A DNA stretch of 64,000 nt from an uncultured Propionibacteriaceae bacterium (GTDB lineage: Bacteria; Actinomycetota; Actinomycetes; Propionibacteriales; Propionibacteriaceae): the NCBI GenBank assembly GCA_937965785.1, contig CALCKT010000033.1, positions 1 through 64,000 on the forward strand, read 5' to 3'. Under the pieces are notes generated by a model. That model searched no databases, was not told the DNA's origin, and saw only the letters and a program-made list of their open reading frames with translations. This document shows, in pieces, positions 9,301-17,496 of the stretch (positions are counted from its first letter, which is position 1; every line of letters begins with the position of its first letter). Made by a program: the position numbers and the translations under genes.

Positions 9301-9734
9301 CGACGGTGCCCTACCTGTACGGGATGGAACCCGGCCACGAATACCCCGTCACCCTGGAGAAGGGCGTCACGCTGCTGCTCGGCCTGGAGGCCATCGGCGC
9401 CCCCGACAAGTGGGCCAAACGCAACGTCATGACCCTTCTCAACGGACAGTTGCGTCCGGTCAGGGTGCGCGACAACTCCCTCGAGTCGGAGGTGGCCTCC
9501 GCGGAGAAGGCGGATCCGGGCAACCGCGGGCACGTCGCGGCACCGTTCGCGGGGGCCGTGACCGTGACCGTCGCGGAGGGTGACGAGGTCGCGGTCGGAG
9601 ATCAGGTGGCCACCATCGAGGCCATGAAGATGGAGGCCGCCATCAATGCGCCCGTGGCGGGCGTGGTCAAACGGGTGGTGCTGATCGGCACCACACAGCT
9701 CGACGGCGGCGACCTGGTGGTCGTGATCGAGTAG
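6336..9734 (+). CDS. pyc: Pyruvate carboxylase
   Basis: Biotin enzyme converting pyruvate, bicarbonate and ATP to oxaloacetate; cytoplasmic and anaplerotic. At 1132 residues it has the normal single-chain length. The biotin carboxylase domain (about 1-450) begins FQKVLVANRGEIAVRAVRAA and has the ATP-grasp glycine loop GGGGRGMR near 161. The carboxyltransferase domain begins near 531 with TDTTFRDAHQSLLATR and has the IKDMAGLL lysine motif near 708. The biotin carrier domain ends the protein, with biotinyl Lys1098 in EAMKMEA. The ATG at 6336 matches the family start; a TAGTCT box about 10 bp upstream suggests a very short leader or leaderless transcript. The gene stands alone, ending at a hairpin. 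In propionate-forming relatives it would feed oxaloacetate to the succinate branch. Confidence 0.97.
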   Translation: MFQKVLVANRGEIAVRAVRAAFERGCKTVAVFPYEDRNADHRIKASESYLIGERDHPVRAYLDIDEIIRVAKEAGADAVYPGYGFLSENPELAAACAANGITFVGPSAEVLELAGNKVRALEQARRAGVPTLRSTPPSTDPDELIAGAEEIGFPVFIKAIAGGGGRGMRRVDDPARFSEELGAAMREAEGAFGDPTVFVEQAVAAPRHIEVQVLADHQGNVVHLFERDCSIQRRHQKVVEIAPAPHISDELRAALTADAVKFAKAINYTCAGTVEFLVETSGPRAGSHVFIEMNPRIQVEHTVTEEITDVDLVQAQLRIASGETLEEIGIRQDELHIRGAALQCRITTEDPANSFRPDTGVIQAYRSASGAGIRLDGGTTGTGVEISPHFDSLLVKLTARGRSLHDAVVRARRALAEFRIRGIATNITFLRAVLEDPDFGSGVVTTSFIDERPHLLTGRIPADRGTKLARFLADVTVNRPNGSAPTSLDPSAKLPGPLPAGEIPDGSRQRLLALGPAGFAKALREQRAVGVTDTTFRDAHQSLLATRVRTRDLVAVAPWQARLLPGMFSVECWGGATYDVALRFLGEDPWERLAKLRAAMPNQNLQMLLRGRNTVGYTPYPTEVTRAFVSEAAEVGVDIFRIFDALNDVEQMRPAIDAVVHDTESVAEVALCYTANLLDPDERTYTLDHYLRLAERIVDAGAHILAIKDMAGLLRPAAAAKLVAALRERFELPVHLHTHDTTGGQLATLMAAIDAGVDAVDVANSAMSSTTSQPPMSALLMALDGTDRAPDIDPGAVLDLEPYWEAVRRVYKPFESGLPAPTGRVYSHEIPGGQLSNLRQQAIALGLGDKFEAIEAMYAAADKILGRPTKVTPSSKVVGDLALHLVAVGADPAEFAAEPRRFDIPDSVIGFLNGELGEPAGGWPEPFRTRALEGRRKPPRVTQVAPEDLALLETPGVERQSTLNRLLFPGPTREFQQKRDEFGDVSVLPTVPYLYGMEPGHEYPVTLEKGVTLLLGLEAIGAPDKWAKRNVMTLLNGQLRPVRVRDNSLESEVASAEKADPGNRGHVAAPFAGAVTVTVAEGDEVAVGDQVATIEAMKMEAAINAPVAGVVKRVVLIGTTQLDGGDLVVVIE

Positions 9735-9736
9735 CT

Positions 9737-9755
9737 CCCGGGTTCCTTTCCCGGG
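9737..9755 (+). terminator. Hairpin between pyc and the convergent gene
   Basis: CCCGGG-TTCCTTT-CCCGGG, a perfect 6-bp stem with a 7-base loop immediately after the pyc stop. It lies between two convergent genes and could serve both; no T-run follows. Confidence 0.6.
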
Positions 9756-9763
9756 CCGGTGGG

Positions 9764-10375
9764 TCAGGCCGGTTGCTCAGGGACGGCTTGATCCACCACG
9801 ACGACGTCCTCCCGGTCGGACAGTTCCCGGAGGAACTTCAGGAGGGGTGCGACGACGTTTCGCGTGGCCTCGTCCAAGGTTTCCGGGTCTATTTCCCCGA
9901 GGGCCTCGCGGGTGGCAACGGCGTGGCCGTGGTGGCCGTAGCCCGCCTGCATCCCGGGCAGCGGCATCAGCGGGATGCCCAGCGGTCGCTTGCCCAGACG
10001 GGTCACCGACAGAGTCGAGGGCAGGCCCCGGCGCGCCAGGTCGAACTCCACCGAGTCGAGGCGCCGGTACTCGATCCGGGTGGTGGGGCCGGCCAGGTGC
10101 TCCAGCCACAGCAGGAGCACTTCCCAGCACTGCCCGAGTCTTTCCTGAGGAACGAACCCGCCTTCCAGGAGGGTGCTCGCGTCCCGCATCAGGGGGCGTG
10201 AGGGATCCACCTCCAGGTCGGGATTGCGGCGGAACAGCCCCCAGCGGCGTTTCATGACCGGAGCGGGGTAACGTTCCGCGAACACCCTTGTCAGCGCCTC
10301 CGCCACCTCGGGTGGGGCGCCGAAGATGTCCCTGACATCGTCGATGCGGATGCCGAAGAGCCTCATCGCTCGCAT
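9764..10375 (-). CDS. Conserved hypothetical protein, soluble
   Basis: About 203 residues when started at ATG 10375, which follows an AGG at suitable distance; ATG 10366 (MRLFGIRIDDVRDIFGA) is also possible. The protein has no signal peptide or membrane segment. It contains MRLFGIRIDDVRDIFGAPPEVAEAL, a KRRWGLFRRNPDLEVDPSRPL stretch, a Trp/Leu-rich helix (CWEVLLLWLEHLA) and a GYGHHGHAV motif. The sequence pattern (R-F-G-I plus a His-rich loop) is not one I can assign to a named family. It is divergent from the secreted protein gene at 10420 with only about 45 bp between starts, so the two promoters must overlap. Confidence 0.7.
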   Translation of the reverse strand: MRAMRLFGIRIDDVRDIFGAPPEVAEALTRVFAERYPAPVMKRRWGLFRRNPDLEVDPSRPLMRDASTLLEGGFVPQERLGQCWEVLLLWLEHLAGPTTRIEYRRLDSVEFDLARRGLPSTLSVTRLGKRPLGIPLMPLPGMQAGYGHHGHAVATREALGEIDPETLDEATRNVVAPLLKFLRELSDREDVVVVDQAVPEQPA

Positions 10376-10419
10376 GAAACACAGCCTACAGGGCAAAGCC
10401 CAGTATGCTGGCCGACACC

Positions 10420-11400
10420 ATGAGTTCCATTCGACGCATCGCCGCAGTCGCTGCGGCGACCGCGTGCCTGGTCTGGGGGGGAACCCCGGCCTTGGCCGAC
10501 GTGACCATTTCCGACGCGGCCAGCCCCCTGACAGGGGTGGCCTTCGATCCGCGGTCGTCGCGGCTGTTCGCGGTGTCCGAGACCGACGGAACCAACATTC
10601 TGGTCACGGACGCCAAGGGTGCGAAGCTGGGATCCGTCAGTTTCTCCGCCAAAGCCGAGTCCGTTCAGGGCTTGGCCGTGTACTCGGGTTCGCTCTACGT
10701 GGGGGATGTGGGGGATCCCGGGGACAACCGCAACAAGATCACCGTGTACAAGCTCCCCCTCGAACTCGGCAAACAGTCCTACAACTCCTACGACTTCCGC
10801 TACCCGGACGGGTCGCACGACGCCAAGGCGGTGCTGGTCTCGGGCAGGGGACGCATCTATGTGGTGACAGCGGGCGAGAACCCCGGCATCTACTACTCCG
10901 AGCTGGAGCCGTCGCGTTCAGGGGTGAACAAACTGAGCCGCGCCTCCGACGCCCCGTCGGGGGTGACCGATGGGGTCTTCCTCTCCGACGGTGTCACCAT
11001 GGCGCTGCGAACCGGAACCGGGGTGCAGGTCGTCGACGCCTCCAGCTGGGAAACCCGCGCCACCCTCACCTATCAGGGCGCCCCCGACGGGGAATCGATC
11101 ACCACTTTCAGCGGGGACCGGATGCTGGTGGGTGCGGGGCCGCTGCTGCGGGAGGAAGCCGTGCCCACTTCCGACGGCACCGTCACGATCTCGCCGTCGG
11201 GCGAGGCTTCTGCAACGCCCTCCCCGGAGCCATCCGAGAACCCCGCGAGCAGCGCCTCACCCGCCCCGCAGGAAACCACCACGCAGGCCCCCGAGGAAAA
11301 AACCACCCAGCCGGCGCGGGGAGGCACCCGCCTGGCCATCGGGGCCGCCGCGGTGCTGGCCCTGGCCCTGGGAGCCGTGGTCTTCTTCCGCAAGAAGTAG
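10420..11400 (+). CDS. Exported, C-terminally anchored beta-propeller-like surface protein
   Basis: About 326 residues. A signal peptide (MSSIRRIAAVAAATACLVWGG, cleavage after ALA near residue 27) precedes repeated propeller-like strands (GVAFDPRSSRLFAVSE, GLAVYSGSLYVGDVGDPGDN, GVFLSDGVTMALRTG). A Pro/Thr/Ser/Glu-rich stalk follows (SPEPSENPASSASPAPQETT), then a single membrane helix (LAIGAAAVLALALGAVVFF) and a basic RKK tail. No LPXTG motif is present, so it is probably retained as a membrane-anchored extracellular protein rather than sortase-linked. The DVGDPGDNRN motif occurs in some bacterial esterase- or propeller-like proteins, but no catalytic residues are evident. An upstream ATG at 10405 is possible and would only lengthen the signal peptide. 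Confidence 0.82.
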   Translation: MSSIRRIAAVAAATACLVWGGTPALADVTISDAASPLTGVAFDPRSSRLFAVSETDGTNILVTDAKGAKLGSVSFSAKAESVQGLAVYSGSLYVGDVGDPGDNRNKITVYKLPLELGKQSYNSYDFRYPDGSHDAKAVLVSGRGRIYVVTAGENPGIYYSELEPSRSGVNKLSRASDAPSGVTDGVFLSDGVTMALRTGTGVQVVDASSWETRATLTYQGAPDGESITTFSGDRMLVGAGPLLREEAVPTSDGTVTISPSGEASATPSPEPSENPASSASPAPQETTTQAPEEKTTQPARGGTRLAIGAAAVLALALGAVVFFRKK

Positions 11401-11415
11401 GAAACCGCTACCTGC

Positions 11416-12510
11416 TCACAGGCTCTCCACGACGTGGTCGATGCAGGCGGTCAGGGCCTCCACGTCGGCTTGGTCAACGGATGCGTAGGTTCCGATCCGC
11501 AGCTGGTTGCGTTTCAGCGCGCGGTAGGGGTCGATGTCCACGATCCCATTGCTGCGCAGCTCGGCTATCACACGGGCGGCATCCACCCCGGGAATCAGGT
11601 CGATGGTCGCGACCACGGGGGAGCGATGCGCCGGGTCGGTGACGAACGGGGACGCGTACGACGACGCCTCTGCCCAGGCGTACAGGTGGTCGCTCATCCG
11701 GCGGCAACGTTCCTCGGCGGCGTCGATCCCGCCCAGGTCCAGCAGCCAGTTGATCTGGTCCTCGAGCAGCAGCAGGGTCGCGATTGCGGGGGTGTTCAGG
11801 GTCTGGTTCCGGGCCGAGTTCGCGGCCGCGACGTTCAGGTTCAGCGACTCCGGGATCCAACGGCCCGAGGCGGCGATCCGTTCTGCGCGCTCCAGCGCGG
11901 ACGGGGAGCAGAAAGCCACCCACAAACCCCCGTCCGAGGAGAAGTTCTTCTGCGGGGCGAAGTAGTAGACATCCGTTCGTGAGATGTCGGCGGCCATCCC
12001 ACCCGCCGCCGAGGTGGCATCGATCAGCACCAGGCCGTCGCCGATCCGCTCCACCGGGGCGGCCGCGCCCGTGGAGGTCTCGTTCTGCGCCCACGCCACC
12101 ACGTCCGCGTCCTCCGGGGCGGGCAGGACCACGGCCCCCGGATCGCACTGGGTGACGGCCGGGTCGGCCAGGAACGGGGCCGCCGCGGCGGCGCGCGCGA
12201 ACTTGCGGGTGAACTCCCCGAAGACGGCATGCGCGGAGCGCCGCTCGATCAGGGAACAGACCGCGACATCCCAGAACACGGTGGAGCCCCCGTTGCCGAG
12301 CACCACCTGGTACCCCTCCGGCAGCCGGTACAGCTCCCGAAGCCCCTCCTGAACCGTCGCGACGAGCTGTTTCACGGGTGCCTGGCGATGCGAGGTTCCC
12401 AGCACGTCGCCACGCAGCGAGAGGTATTCCAGGGCCTCGGGTCGCACCTTGGCGGGACCCGAACCGAAACGGCCGTCTGCGGGGAGGAGATCTTCGGGAA
12501 TGGCGATCAC
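11416..12510 (-). CDS. serC: Phosphoserine aminotransferase
   Basis: PLP enzyme making 3-phosphoserine from 3-phosphohydroxypyruvate and glutamate in serine (and pyridoxal phosphate) synthesis. Begins VIAIPEDLLPADGRFGSGPA at GTG 12510, the usual start of the actinobacterial form; 364 residues is normal length. Other hallmarks are the GTSHRQAPVK substrate loop, LGNGGSTVFWD, and the PLP-lysine region YYFAPQKNFSSDGG. The open frame continues 39 codons upstream without family similarity, so the GTG is preferred; GGGAGA lies about 12 bp ahead of it. Divergent from nagA and convergent with the surface-protein gene 15 bp away. Confidence 0.93.
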   Translation of the reverse strand: MIAIPEDLLPADGRFGSGPAKVRPEALEYLSLRGDVLGTSHRQAPVKQLVATVQEGLRELYRLPEGYQVVLGNGGSTVFWDVAVCSLIERRSAHAVFGEFTRKFARAAAAAPFLADPAVTQCDPGAVVLPAPEDADVVAWAQNETSTGAAAPVERIGDGLVLIDATSAAGGMAADISRTDVYYFAPQKNFSSDGGLWVAFCSPSALERAERIAASGRWIPESLNLNVAAANSARNQTLNTPAIATLLLLEDQINWLLDLGGIDAAEERCRRMSDHLYAWAEASSYASPFVTDPAHRSPVVATIDLIPGVDAARVIAELRSNGIVDIDPYRALKRNQLRIGTYASVDQADVEALTACIDHVVESL

Positions 12511-12590
12511 CCCTGAATTCTCCCACGTATCTGAGAAACCGGACTGCGCGGTTCGACGGATGGGAGGAAAACCGGTGCTTGGATGATGGC

Positions 12591-13709
12591 ATGACGAAAC
12601 TGCGGGTCGGCCGGGCCGTGACGCCAAAGGGGACGATCGAGGAAGCGGTCATCGAGATCGCCGACGGCCGGGTGGTGGCCATCACGCAGGGAGGGGGAAC
12701 CGGCGATTCCTGGGCGGTGCCGGGTTTCGTCGACACCCACTGCCACGGCGCGGTCGGCGTCAGCTTCGGCGACCCGGATCCCGCCGCCAATCTGCGCGCC
12801 ATCGAGTACCACCGCTCCCAGGGAACCACCACCCTGTTCGCCTCCACCGTCACCGAACCCATCGAGAAACTGGAGGCCCAGTGCCGGGTGCTGCGCGGGA
12901 TCGTCGAAACCGGTGAACTCGACGGCATCCACCTCGAGGGTCCCTTCCTGTCCGAGGCCCGGAGGGGTGCCCACGACCCCGGTCTGCTGCGCGACCCCGA
13001 ACCGGAACTCGTCGAACGGCTCATATCGGCGGGCGGGGCGGCACTGCGCATGGTCACCCTGGCCGTTGAACGTGACGGGGGAGAGGACGCCACCCGGCGT
13101 TTCACGCGGGCGGGCGTCAAGGTGGCCTTCGGGCACTCGGACGCCGACGAGCACGTCGCGGCCACGTCCATCGGGTGGGGGGCCTGCATCGCCACCCACC
13201 TGTTCTCCGCGATGCGTTCCATCCACCACCGGGAACCCGGTCCCGTGCCTGTGCTGCTCACCGACGACCGCGTGATGTGTGAACTGATCTGCGACGGCAT
13301 CCACCACCGGCCCGTGATCGCGCGGATGGCCATTGACGCCGCAGGCACCGATCGCATCTGCCTGGTCACCGACGCCATGGCCGCCACCGGCCAGGGCGAC
13401 GGACGCTACCTGCTGGGGGAGCTCAAGGTGGAGGTCCGGGACGGGACCGCCCGACTGGTCACCGCCGACGGCACCCCCGGTTCCATCGCGGGTTCCACCC
13501 TGACCATGGCCAAGGCGTTCAGTTTCGTCGTCGGCCGGGTGGGGCTGAGCATTCCCGAGGCCGCCCGGATCGCGGCCACCACCCCGGCCCGCTGGCACGG
13601 GCTGGCGGAGGTCGGAACCCTGGAGGCCGGCAAACGCGCCGACATCTGCGTCGTGGATGACGCGGGAGAGTTGCAACAGGTCTGGCGGCGGGGAGAACGC
13701 ATCCGCTGA
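12591..13709 (+). CDS. nagA: N-acetylglucosamine-6-phosphate deacetylase
   Basis: Removes acetate from GlcNAc-6-phosphate in amino-sugar and peptidoglycan recycling; cytoplasmic amidohydrolase. 372 residues. Metal-binding HCH near residues 50-52 (GFVDTHCHGAVG), metal-ligand Glu in GIHLEGPFLS, later His ligands in FGHSDADEH and ATHLFSAM, and catalytic Asp in LVTDAMAATG. A compact C-terminal fragment (LEAGKRADICVVDD) closes the small beta domain. The ATG at 12591 is chosen because family similarity begins there; no strong ribosome-binding site is next to it, and GGGAGG lies about 24 bp upstream. No nagB or PTS gene is adjacent, so the gene looks standalone. Confidence 0.93.
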   Translation: MTKLRVGRAVTPKGTIEEAVIEIADGRVVAITQGGGTGDSWAVPGFVDTHCHGAVGVSFGDPDPAANLRAIEYHRSQGTTTLFASTVTEPIEKLEAQCRVLRGIVETGELDGIHLEGPFLSEARRGAHDPGLLRDPEPELVERLISAGGAALRMVTLAVERDGGEDATRRFTRAGVKVAFGHSDADEHVAATSIGWGACIATHLFSAMRSIHHREPGPVPVLLTDDRVMCELICDGIHHRPVIARMAIDAAGTDRICLVTDAMAATGQGDGRYLLGELKVEVRDGTARLVTADGTPGSIAGSTLTMAKAFSFVVGRVGLSIPEAARIAATTPARWHGLAEVGTLEAGKRADICVVDDAGELQQVWRRGERIR

Positions 13710-13710
13710 G

Positions 13711-13744
13711 AGGCCCCAAAGCCGGTTGAGCCGGTTCGTGGGCG
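13711..13744. repeat. Short GGTTGAGCCGG-type intergenic repeat
   Basis: Between the convergent nagA and acetyltransferase genes is CCCCAAAGCCGGTTGAGCC, closely matching the CCCAAAGCTGGTTGAGCC units at 33.8 kb. It is a single copy of a dispersed intergenic repeat. Confidence 0.5.
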
Positions 13745-14374
13745 TCAGGGCTTCTGAGCGGTCAGGGATGCGAGGGTGGTCCGCACCCTTGATTCCAGAC
13801 CGGCTCGCACCACCGGCCATTCGGCGGACAGGATCGAGAAGACCACGGTGTCGCGCCAGGAGCCGTCCTCCCGCGGCTGATGATGCCGCAGCACTCCCTC
13901 CTGTACGGCCCCCAACCGGGCGATCGCGTCCCGGGAGCGCTGGTTGATGGAGTCGGTCTGGAGTTTCACACGCTCGAAGCCGCAGTCCTCGAAGGCATGC
14001 CCCAGCAGCAGGAGCTTCACTTCCGCGTTCAGCCCCGTGCCCCACAGGGCTGGTCGGTACGCCGTCCAGCCCGCGTGGGCGCGCTGCGCCCGGGGTTCGA
14101 GATCACCCAGGGACGTGGTTCCGACCACCTCGCCCGCCGGGCCGAAACGGGTGTCACCGGTCAATCGGATAGTGTACATGGCCCGGTCCTCGCCCGCACC
14201 GGCGATCAGACGGCCGATCGCCGCCACCCGGTCCGTGGCGCCGCCCGCGTACCCGAGGGTGAACACCCGTGGATCGTCGAGCGCCTCCACCAGTTCCGTC
14301 TCGTCCCTCGGCTGGGTGGGATCGAGTCTCACGAGCCGACCCGTCAGAGTCCTGCCGTCGGGATTGCGCGCCAT
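13745..14374 (-). CDS. GNAT-family acetyltransferase (RimJ/RimL-like)
   Basis: About 209 residues. Shows the GNAT layout: an N-terminal LTGRLVRLDPTQPRDETEL strand-helix, central GEVVGTTSLGDLEPRAQRAHAGWTAYRPALWGTGLNAEVKLLLLGHAF (acetyl-CoA loop region around GTGLN), and the typical FERVKLQTDSINQRSRDAIARLGAVQEGVLR C-terminal strand-helix. This tail is characteristic of enzymes acetylating protein N-termini or small amines, but the substrate cannot be read from the sequence. The start is taken at ATG 14374 (MARNPDGRTL). Convergent with nagA; no functional partner nearby. Confidence 0.85.
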   Translation of the reverse strand: MARNPDGRTLTGRLVRLDPTQPRDETELVEALDDPRVFTLGYAGGATDRVAAIGRLIAGAGEDRAMYTIRLTGDTRFGPAGEVVGTTSLGDLEPRAQRAHAGWTAYRPALWGTGLNAEVKLLLLGHAFEDCGFERVKLQTDSINQRSRDAIARLGAVQEGVLRHHQPREDGSWRDTVVFSILSAEWPVVRAGLESRVRTTLASLTAQKP

Positions 14375-14484
14375 GGAACACATCTTTCCACTCCGCGTTC
14401 TGGGATTTTTCGGGGCGGACCGTGAATACGGGGGTCCATGTCGCGAAACCGCACTAACATTGCCTCGAAGGAGGCATGAGTGGC

Positions 14485-15174
14485 ATGAGCGAGCTGATCG
14501 ACACCACGGAGATGTACCTGCGTACGGTGTATGAATTGTTGGAGGAAGGAGTGCCGCCGCTGCGGGCCCGGATAGCCGAGCGCCTGCACCAGTCCGGCCC
14601 CACCGTTTCCCAGACGGTGGCGCGCATGGAGCGTGACGGCCTGCTCACGGTCAAGGCCGACCGCACGATCAAACTCACCCCGAAGGGCGCCCGGCTGGCG
14701 CGTGACGTGATGCGCAAACACCGGCTGGCGGAATGCCTGCTCACAGAGGTGATCGGCCTCGAATGGGAGAAGGTGCACGAGGAGGCCTGTCGCTGGGAAC
14801 ACGTCATCTCGGACGAGGTTGAGCGTCGGCTGCTCGGGATCCTCGACTCGCCGACCCGTTCCCCGTACGGAAATCCCGTCCCGGGGCTCAGGGACCTCGG
14901 GCTTGAGCACGACCACGTGCCCTTCCGGCAAGGGGTCGTGCCGTTGTCCGAGGTGGTTCCGAACCGGGGCGAGGTGACCGTCACCATGGAGCGGATGAGC
15001 GAGCACCTCCAGGCCGACGAGGAGGTGCTCTCGGCTCTCGCCGCCCTGGGGCTCCGGCCGGGAGCGGAGTTCGTGGTGCGTCGCGTGGGGATCGACCTCA
15101 GGTTCTGCGTCGGCGACGAGGCGGTCACGGTGGACGAGGCGGTCGCGGAACTGCTCTTCGTCGCCGCCCCCTGA
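14485..15174 (+). CDS. DtxR/IdeR-type metal-dependent transcriptional regulator
   Basis: About 229 residues with all three DtxR regions. The N-terminal winged helix (ELIDTTEMYLRTVYELLEEG, then RIAERLHQSGPTVSQTVARM) binds DNA. The dimerisation and metal domain has HRLAECLLTEVIGLEWEKVHEEACRWEHVISDEVE, whose His, Glu and Cys residues match the family's metal ligands (Cys in EEAC, where IdeR also has Cys). A C-terminal SH3-like domain follows. It likely represses iron (or manganese) uptake genes when metal is plentiful; targets are not in the window. ATG 14485 is chosen over ATG 14476 because AAGGAGG sits 10 bases before it but only 1 base before the other. Confidence 0.92.
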   Translation: MSELIDTTEMYLRTVYELLEEGVPPLRARIAERLHQSGPTVSQTVARMERDGLLTVKADRTIKLTPKGARLARDVMRKHRLAECLLTEVIGLEWEKVHEEACRWEHVISDEVERRLLGILDSPTRSPYGNPVPGLRDLGLEHDHVPFRQGVVPLSEVVPNRGEVTVTMERMSEHLQADEEVLSALAALGLRPGAEFVVRRVGIDLRFCVGDEAVTVDEAVAELLFVAAP

Positions 15175-15253
15175 TCCCTCATACCCCGGGGGGAATAAAT
15201 GGGGTGAAGTCTTCGTTGGTTGGAGTGAACAGCGAAACCCCGAGTGAGGAAAC

Positions 15254-15619
15254 ATGGCAACCACAAATCTGACCAAGGATAACTTCGGCTCCACCATCGA
15301 GGGAACCGATGTCGTGCTCGTCGACTTCTGGGCCTCGTGGTGCGGGCCCTGCCGTCGGTTCGGGCCGATCTTCGAGGAGGCCTCCGGTCGTCACGACGGG
15401 GTCGTCTTCGGCAAGGTGGACACAGAGGCCGAACAGGATCTGGCCTTCGCCCTCGACATCCAGTCCATTCCCACCATCATGGCCTTCCGTGCCGGTGTCC
15501 TTGTGTTCAGGCACAGCGGCCTGCTGAACGGGGCCCAGCTTGACGATCTCGTCAAGCAGGTCAAGGAACTCGACCCGGAGAAGCTGAAGGAGGAGGCGCG
15601 GAAGGGCTCCGCCGACTGA
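15254..15619 (+). CDS. trxA: Thioredoxin
   Basis: 121 residues with active site WCGPC (Cys30, Cys33) after VVLVDFWAS, and the cis-proline in SIPTIMAFRAG. Cytoplasmic dithiol-disulfide oxidoreductase. The start follows GAGGAAAC. A charged C-terminal tail (LDPEKLKEEARKGSAD) extends beyond the compact fold. It follows the DtxR gene by 79 bp and ends in a strong hairpin, so it may be its own transcript. No thioredoxin reductase is adjacent. Confidence 0.93.
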   Translation: MATTNLTKDNFGSTIEGTDVVLVDFWASWCGPCRRFGPIFEEASGRHDGVVFGKVDTEAEQDLAFALDIQSIPTIMAFRAGVLVFRHSGLLNGAQLDDLVKQVKELDPEKLKEEARKGSAD

Positions 15620-15640
15620 TTCGGGCTCAGGTCCTGTTGT

Positions 15641-15672
15641 GGGGGCGCCGGATCGGGTGATCCAGCGCCCCC
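15641..15672 (+). terminator. Strong hairpin after thioredoxin gene
   Basis: GGGGGCGCCGGATC - GGGT - GATCCAGCGCCCCC forms a 14-bp stem with one mismatch and a 4-base loop, 21 bp after the stop. No long T-run follows. Confidence 0.75.
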
Positions 15673-15864
15673 GCTGCCGTCACCGGTCTTCCTGTCACGG
15701 GAAACGCGACGGCGGAAACGTGGTCTCGTCCCCCGATGCGTTCGCGGCGGGACATAGTGCACCCTTGCTTCAATAGGCGCGGTTTTCCTCGCGAATTTAT
15801 GGGGCATGGTGTCCCTTAATCGTCCTATTATTGACGGCAGTAGTCGTAGCGACGGAGGGAAACC

Positions 15865-17496
15865 ATGACCGAGCGCGATGATGTGACTGGTCTGCCCAAT
15901 TTGTTGACAACCACGGGGCGGGTCGCTCCGGTGCGATCCAGGAAGCCCATCTACCTGGACATGCTGCCCCCATGCAACGCGGGATGCCCTGCGGGGGAGA
16001 ACATCCAGGAGTGGTTACGCCTGATAAAAGCGGGCCAACACGAGGCGGCCTGGCGGCAGCTCACCGCCGACAACCCCTTCCCGGCCATCCACGGCCGCGT
16101 TTGTTATCACCCCTGCGAGACCGCCTGCAACCGCAAGGATCTCGACACGGCCGTCTCCATCCACTCGGTGGAACGTTACCTGGGGGACCTGGCCCTGGAA
16201 CGTGGCTGGCGGTTCGAGATGCCGCGCCGCGACTCCGGACGGCGGGTGTTGATCATCGGCGCCGGGCCTTCCGGGCTGTCGGCCGCCTACCACCTGCGCC
16301 GCCTCGGCCACGAGGTGGAGATCCACGACTCGGCCGACGCCCCCGGCGGCATGATGCGCTACGGGATTCCCGAGTACCGGCTGCCCCGCGACGTCCTGGA
16401 CGCCGAGGTGGCGCGGATCACCGACATGGGTGTGGTGATCCGCAACAACGCGCCGGTCACCGACCTGCTCGCCACGCAGGTGGAGGGCCGTTTCGACGCG
16501 GTGTTCGTGGCCATCGGAGCCCACCTGTCCAAACGCGTTGACATCCCCTCGGCCGACGCCACCAGGATGGTCGACGCAGTCAGTTTCCTGCGCGATGTCG
16601 CCAGGGGCGAGAGGCCCGTCATCGGGCGCCGGGTCGCGGTCTACGGCGGCGGCAACACCGCCATGGACGCCGCCCGCGTGGCCCGCCGGCTGGGAGCCGA
16701 GGAGTCGGTGATCGTCTACCGCCGCACCGTCGAGCAGATGCCCGCCCACGCCGAGGAACGCGAGAGCGCGGAGCAGGAGGGGGTGAGGATGAACTGGCTG
16801 CGGACCATCACCGAGATGGGCGAGGAGGACCTGACCGTCGAGATCATGGAACTCGACGAGGAGGGCAGGGCACGCGGGACCGGGCGGTTCGAGAAACTCG
16901 CCGCCGACACCGTGATCCTGGCCGTCGGTCAGGAGGCCGACACCGGTTTCCTCCAAGCAGTTCCCGGGATGGTCTTCGACAAGGACGTGGTGCAGGTCGA
17001 TCCCGAAACCCTCATGACGAACGTTCCCGGGATCTTTGCGGGCGGTGACATGGTGCCGAGCGAACGCACCGTCACCGTCGGTGTCGGACACGGTAAGAAG
17101 GCCGCCCGCTGCATCGACAAGTGGCTGAACCTCGACGTCACCCCGCGCGCCCCGAAACACCCGATCGTCCACCTCGACCAGATGAACCTGTGGTACTTCG
17201 GCGGTCACACCCGCCGGGTCCAAGCCGAGCAGGCCCCCGAGACGCGCGTGTCCGACTTCGGTGAGATCGTCGCGGGTCTCAGCCCGAAGGAGGCCGAGTT
17301 CGAGGCCCGGCGCTGCCTGTCCTGCGGCAACTGCTTCGAGTGCGACGGCTGCTACGGCGCCTGCCCCGAGGACGCCGTCATCAAGCTCGGACCCGGCAAC
17401 CGGTACCGCTTCGACTACGAACGCTGCACCGGATGCGCCACCTGCTACGAGCAGTGCCCCGTGCACGCAATCGAGATGATCCCGGAGGGTCAGTGA
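15865..17496 (+). CDS. GltD-like FAD oxidoreductase with C-terminal 2[4Fe-4S] ferredoxin domain
   Basis: 543 residues. The N-terminus has the GltD-type cysteine region (PPCNAGCPAGENIQEWL, then CYHPCETACNRKDLD). An FAD Rossmann motif follows near residue 130 (VLIIGAGPSGLSAAYHL), then an NAD(P) motif near 255 (VAVYGGGNTAMDAARVA). A GDMVPSERTVTVGVGHGKKAA block closes the FAD domain. The C-terminus carries two ferredoxin-like clusters (CLSCGNCFECDGCYGACPE and CTGCATCYEQCPV). Probable role: electron transfer between NAD(P)H and ferredoxin or flavodoxin. It is not a glutamate synthase subunit, since no GltB is adjacent and it overlaps nifJ by one base (TGATG). Together the three genes form a pyruvate/ferredoxin redox unit. 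Confidence 0.88.
   Translation: MTERDDVTGLPNLLTTTGRVAPVRSRKPIYLDMLPPCNAGCPAGENIQEWLRLIKAGQHEAAWRQLTADNPFPAIHGRVCYHPCETACNRKDLDTAVSIHSVERYLGDLALERGWRFEMPRRDSGRRVLIIGAGPSGLSAAYHLRRLGHEVEIHDSADAPGGMMRYGIPEYRLPRDVLDAEVARITDMGVVIRNNAPVTDLLATQVEGRFDAVFVAIGAHLSKRVDIPSADATRMVDAVSFLRDVARGERPVIGRRVAVYGGGNTAMDAARVARRLGAEESVIVYRRTVEQMPAHAEERESAEQEGVRMNWLRTITEMGEEDLTVEIMELDEEGRARGTGRFEKLAADTVILAVGQEADTGFLQAVPGMVFDKDVVQVDPETLMTNVPGIFAGGDMVPSERTVTVGVGHGKKAARCIDKWLNLDVTPRAPKHPIVHLDQMNLWYFGGHTRRVQAEQAPETRVSDFGEIVAGLSPKEAEFEARRCLSCGNCFECDGCYGACPEDAVIKLGPGNRYRFDYERCTGCATCYEQCPVHAIEMIPEGQ

Noticed and set aside
5826..9533. Very long open frame antisense to pyruvate carboxylase (over 1200 codons)
   Set aside because: A GC-rich shadow: low-complexity His/Arg/Gly/Val-rich translation with no domains, fully opposite a clear gene.
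14400..14475. DtxR-type iron box upstream of the regulator
   Set aside because: ACTAACATTGCCT has only partial symmetry and too few matches to the iron-box consensus.
15865..17496. Glutamate synthase small subunit (GltD)
   Set aside because: No GltB nearby, an added C-terminal ferredoxin domain, and overlap with nifJ point to another electron-transfer role.
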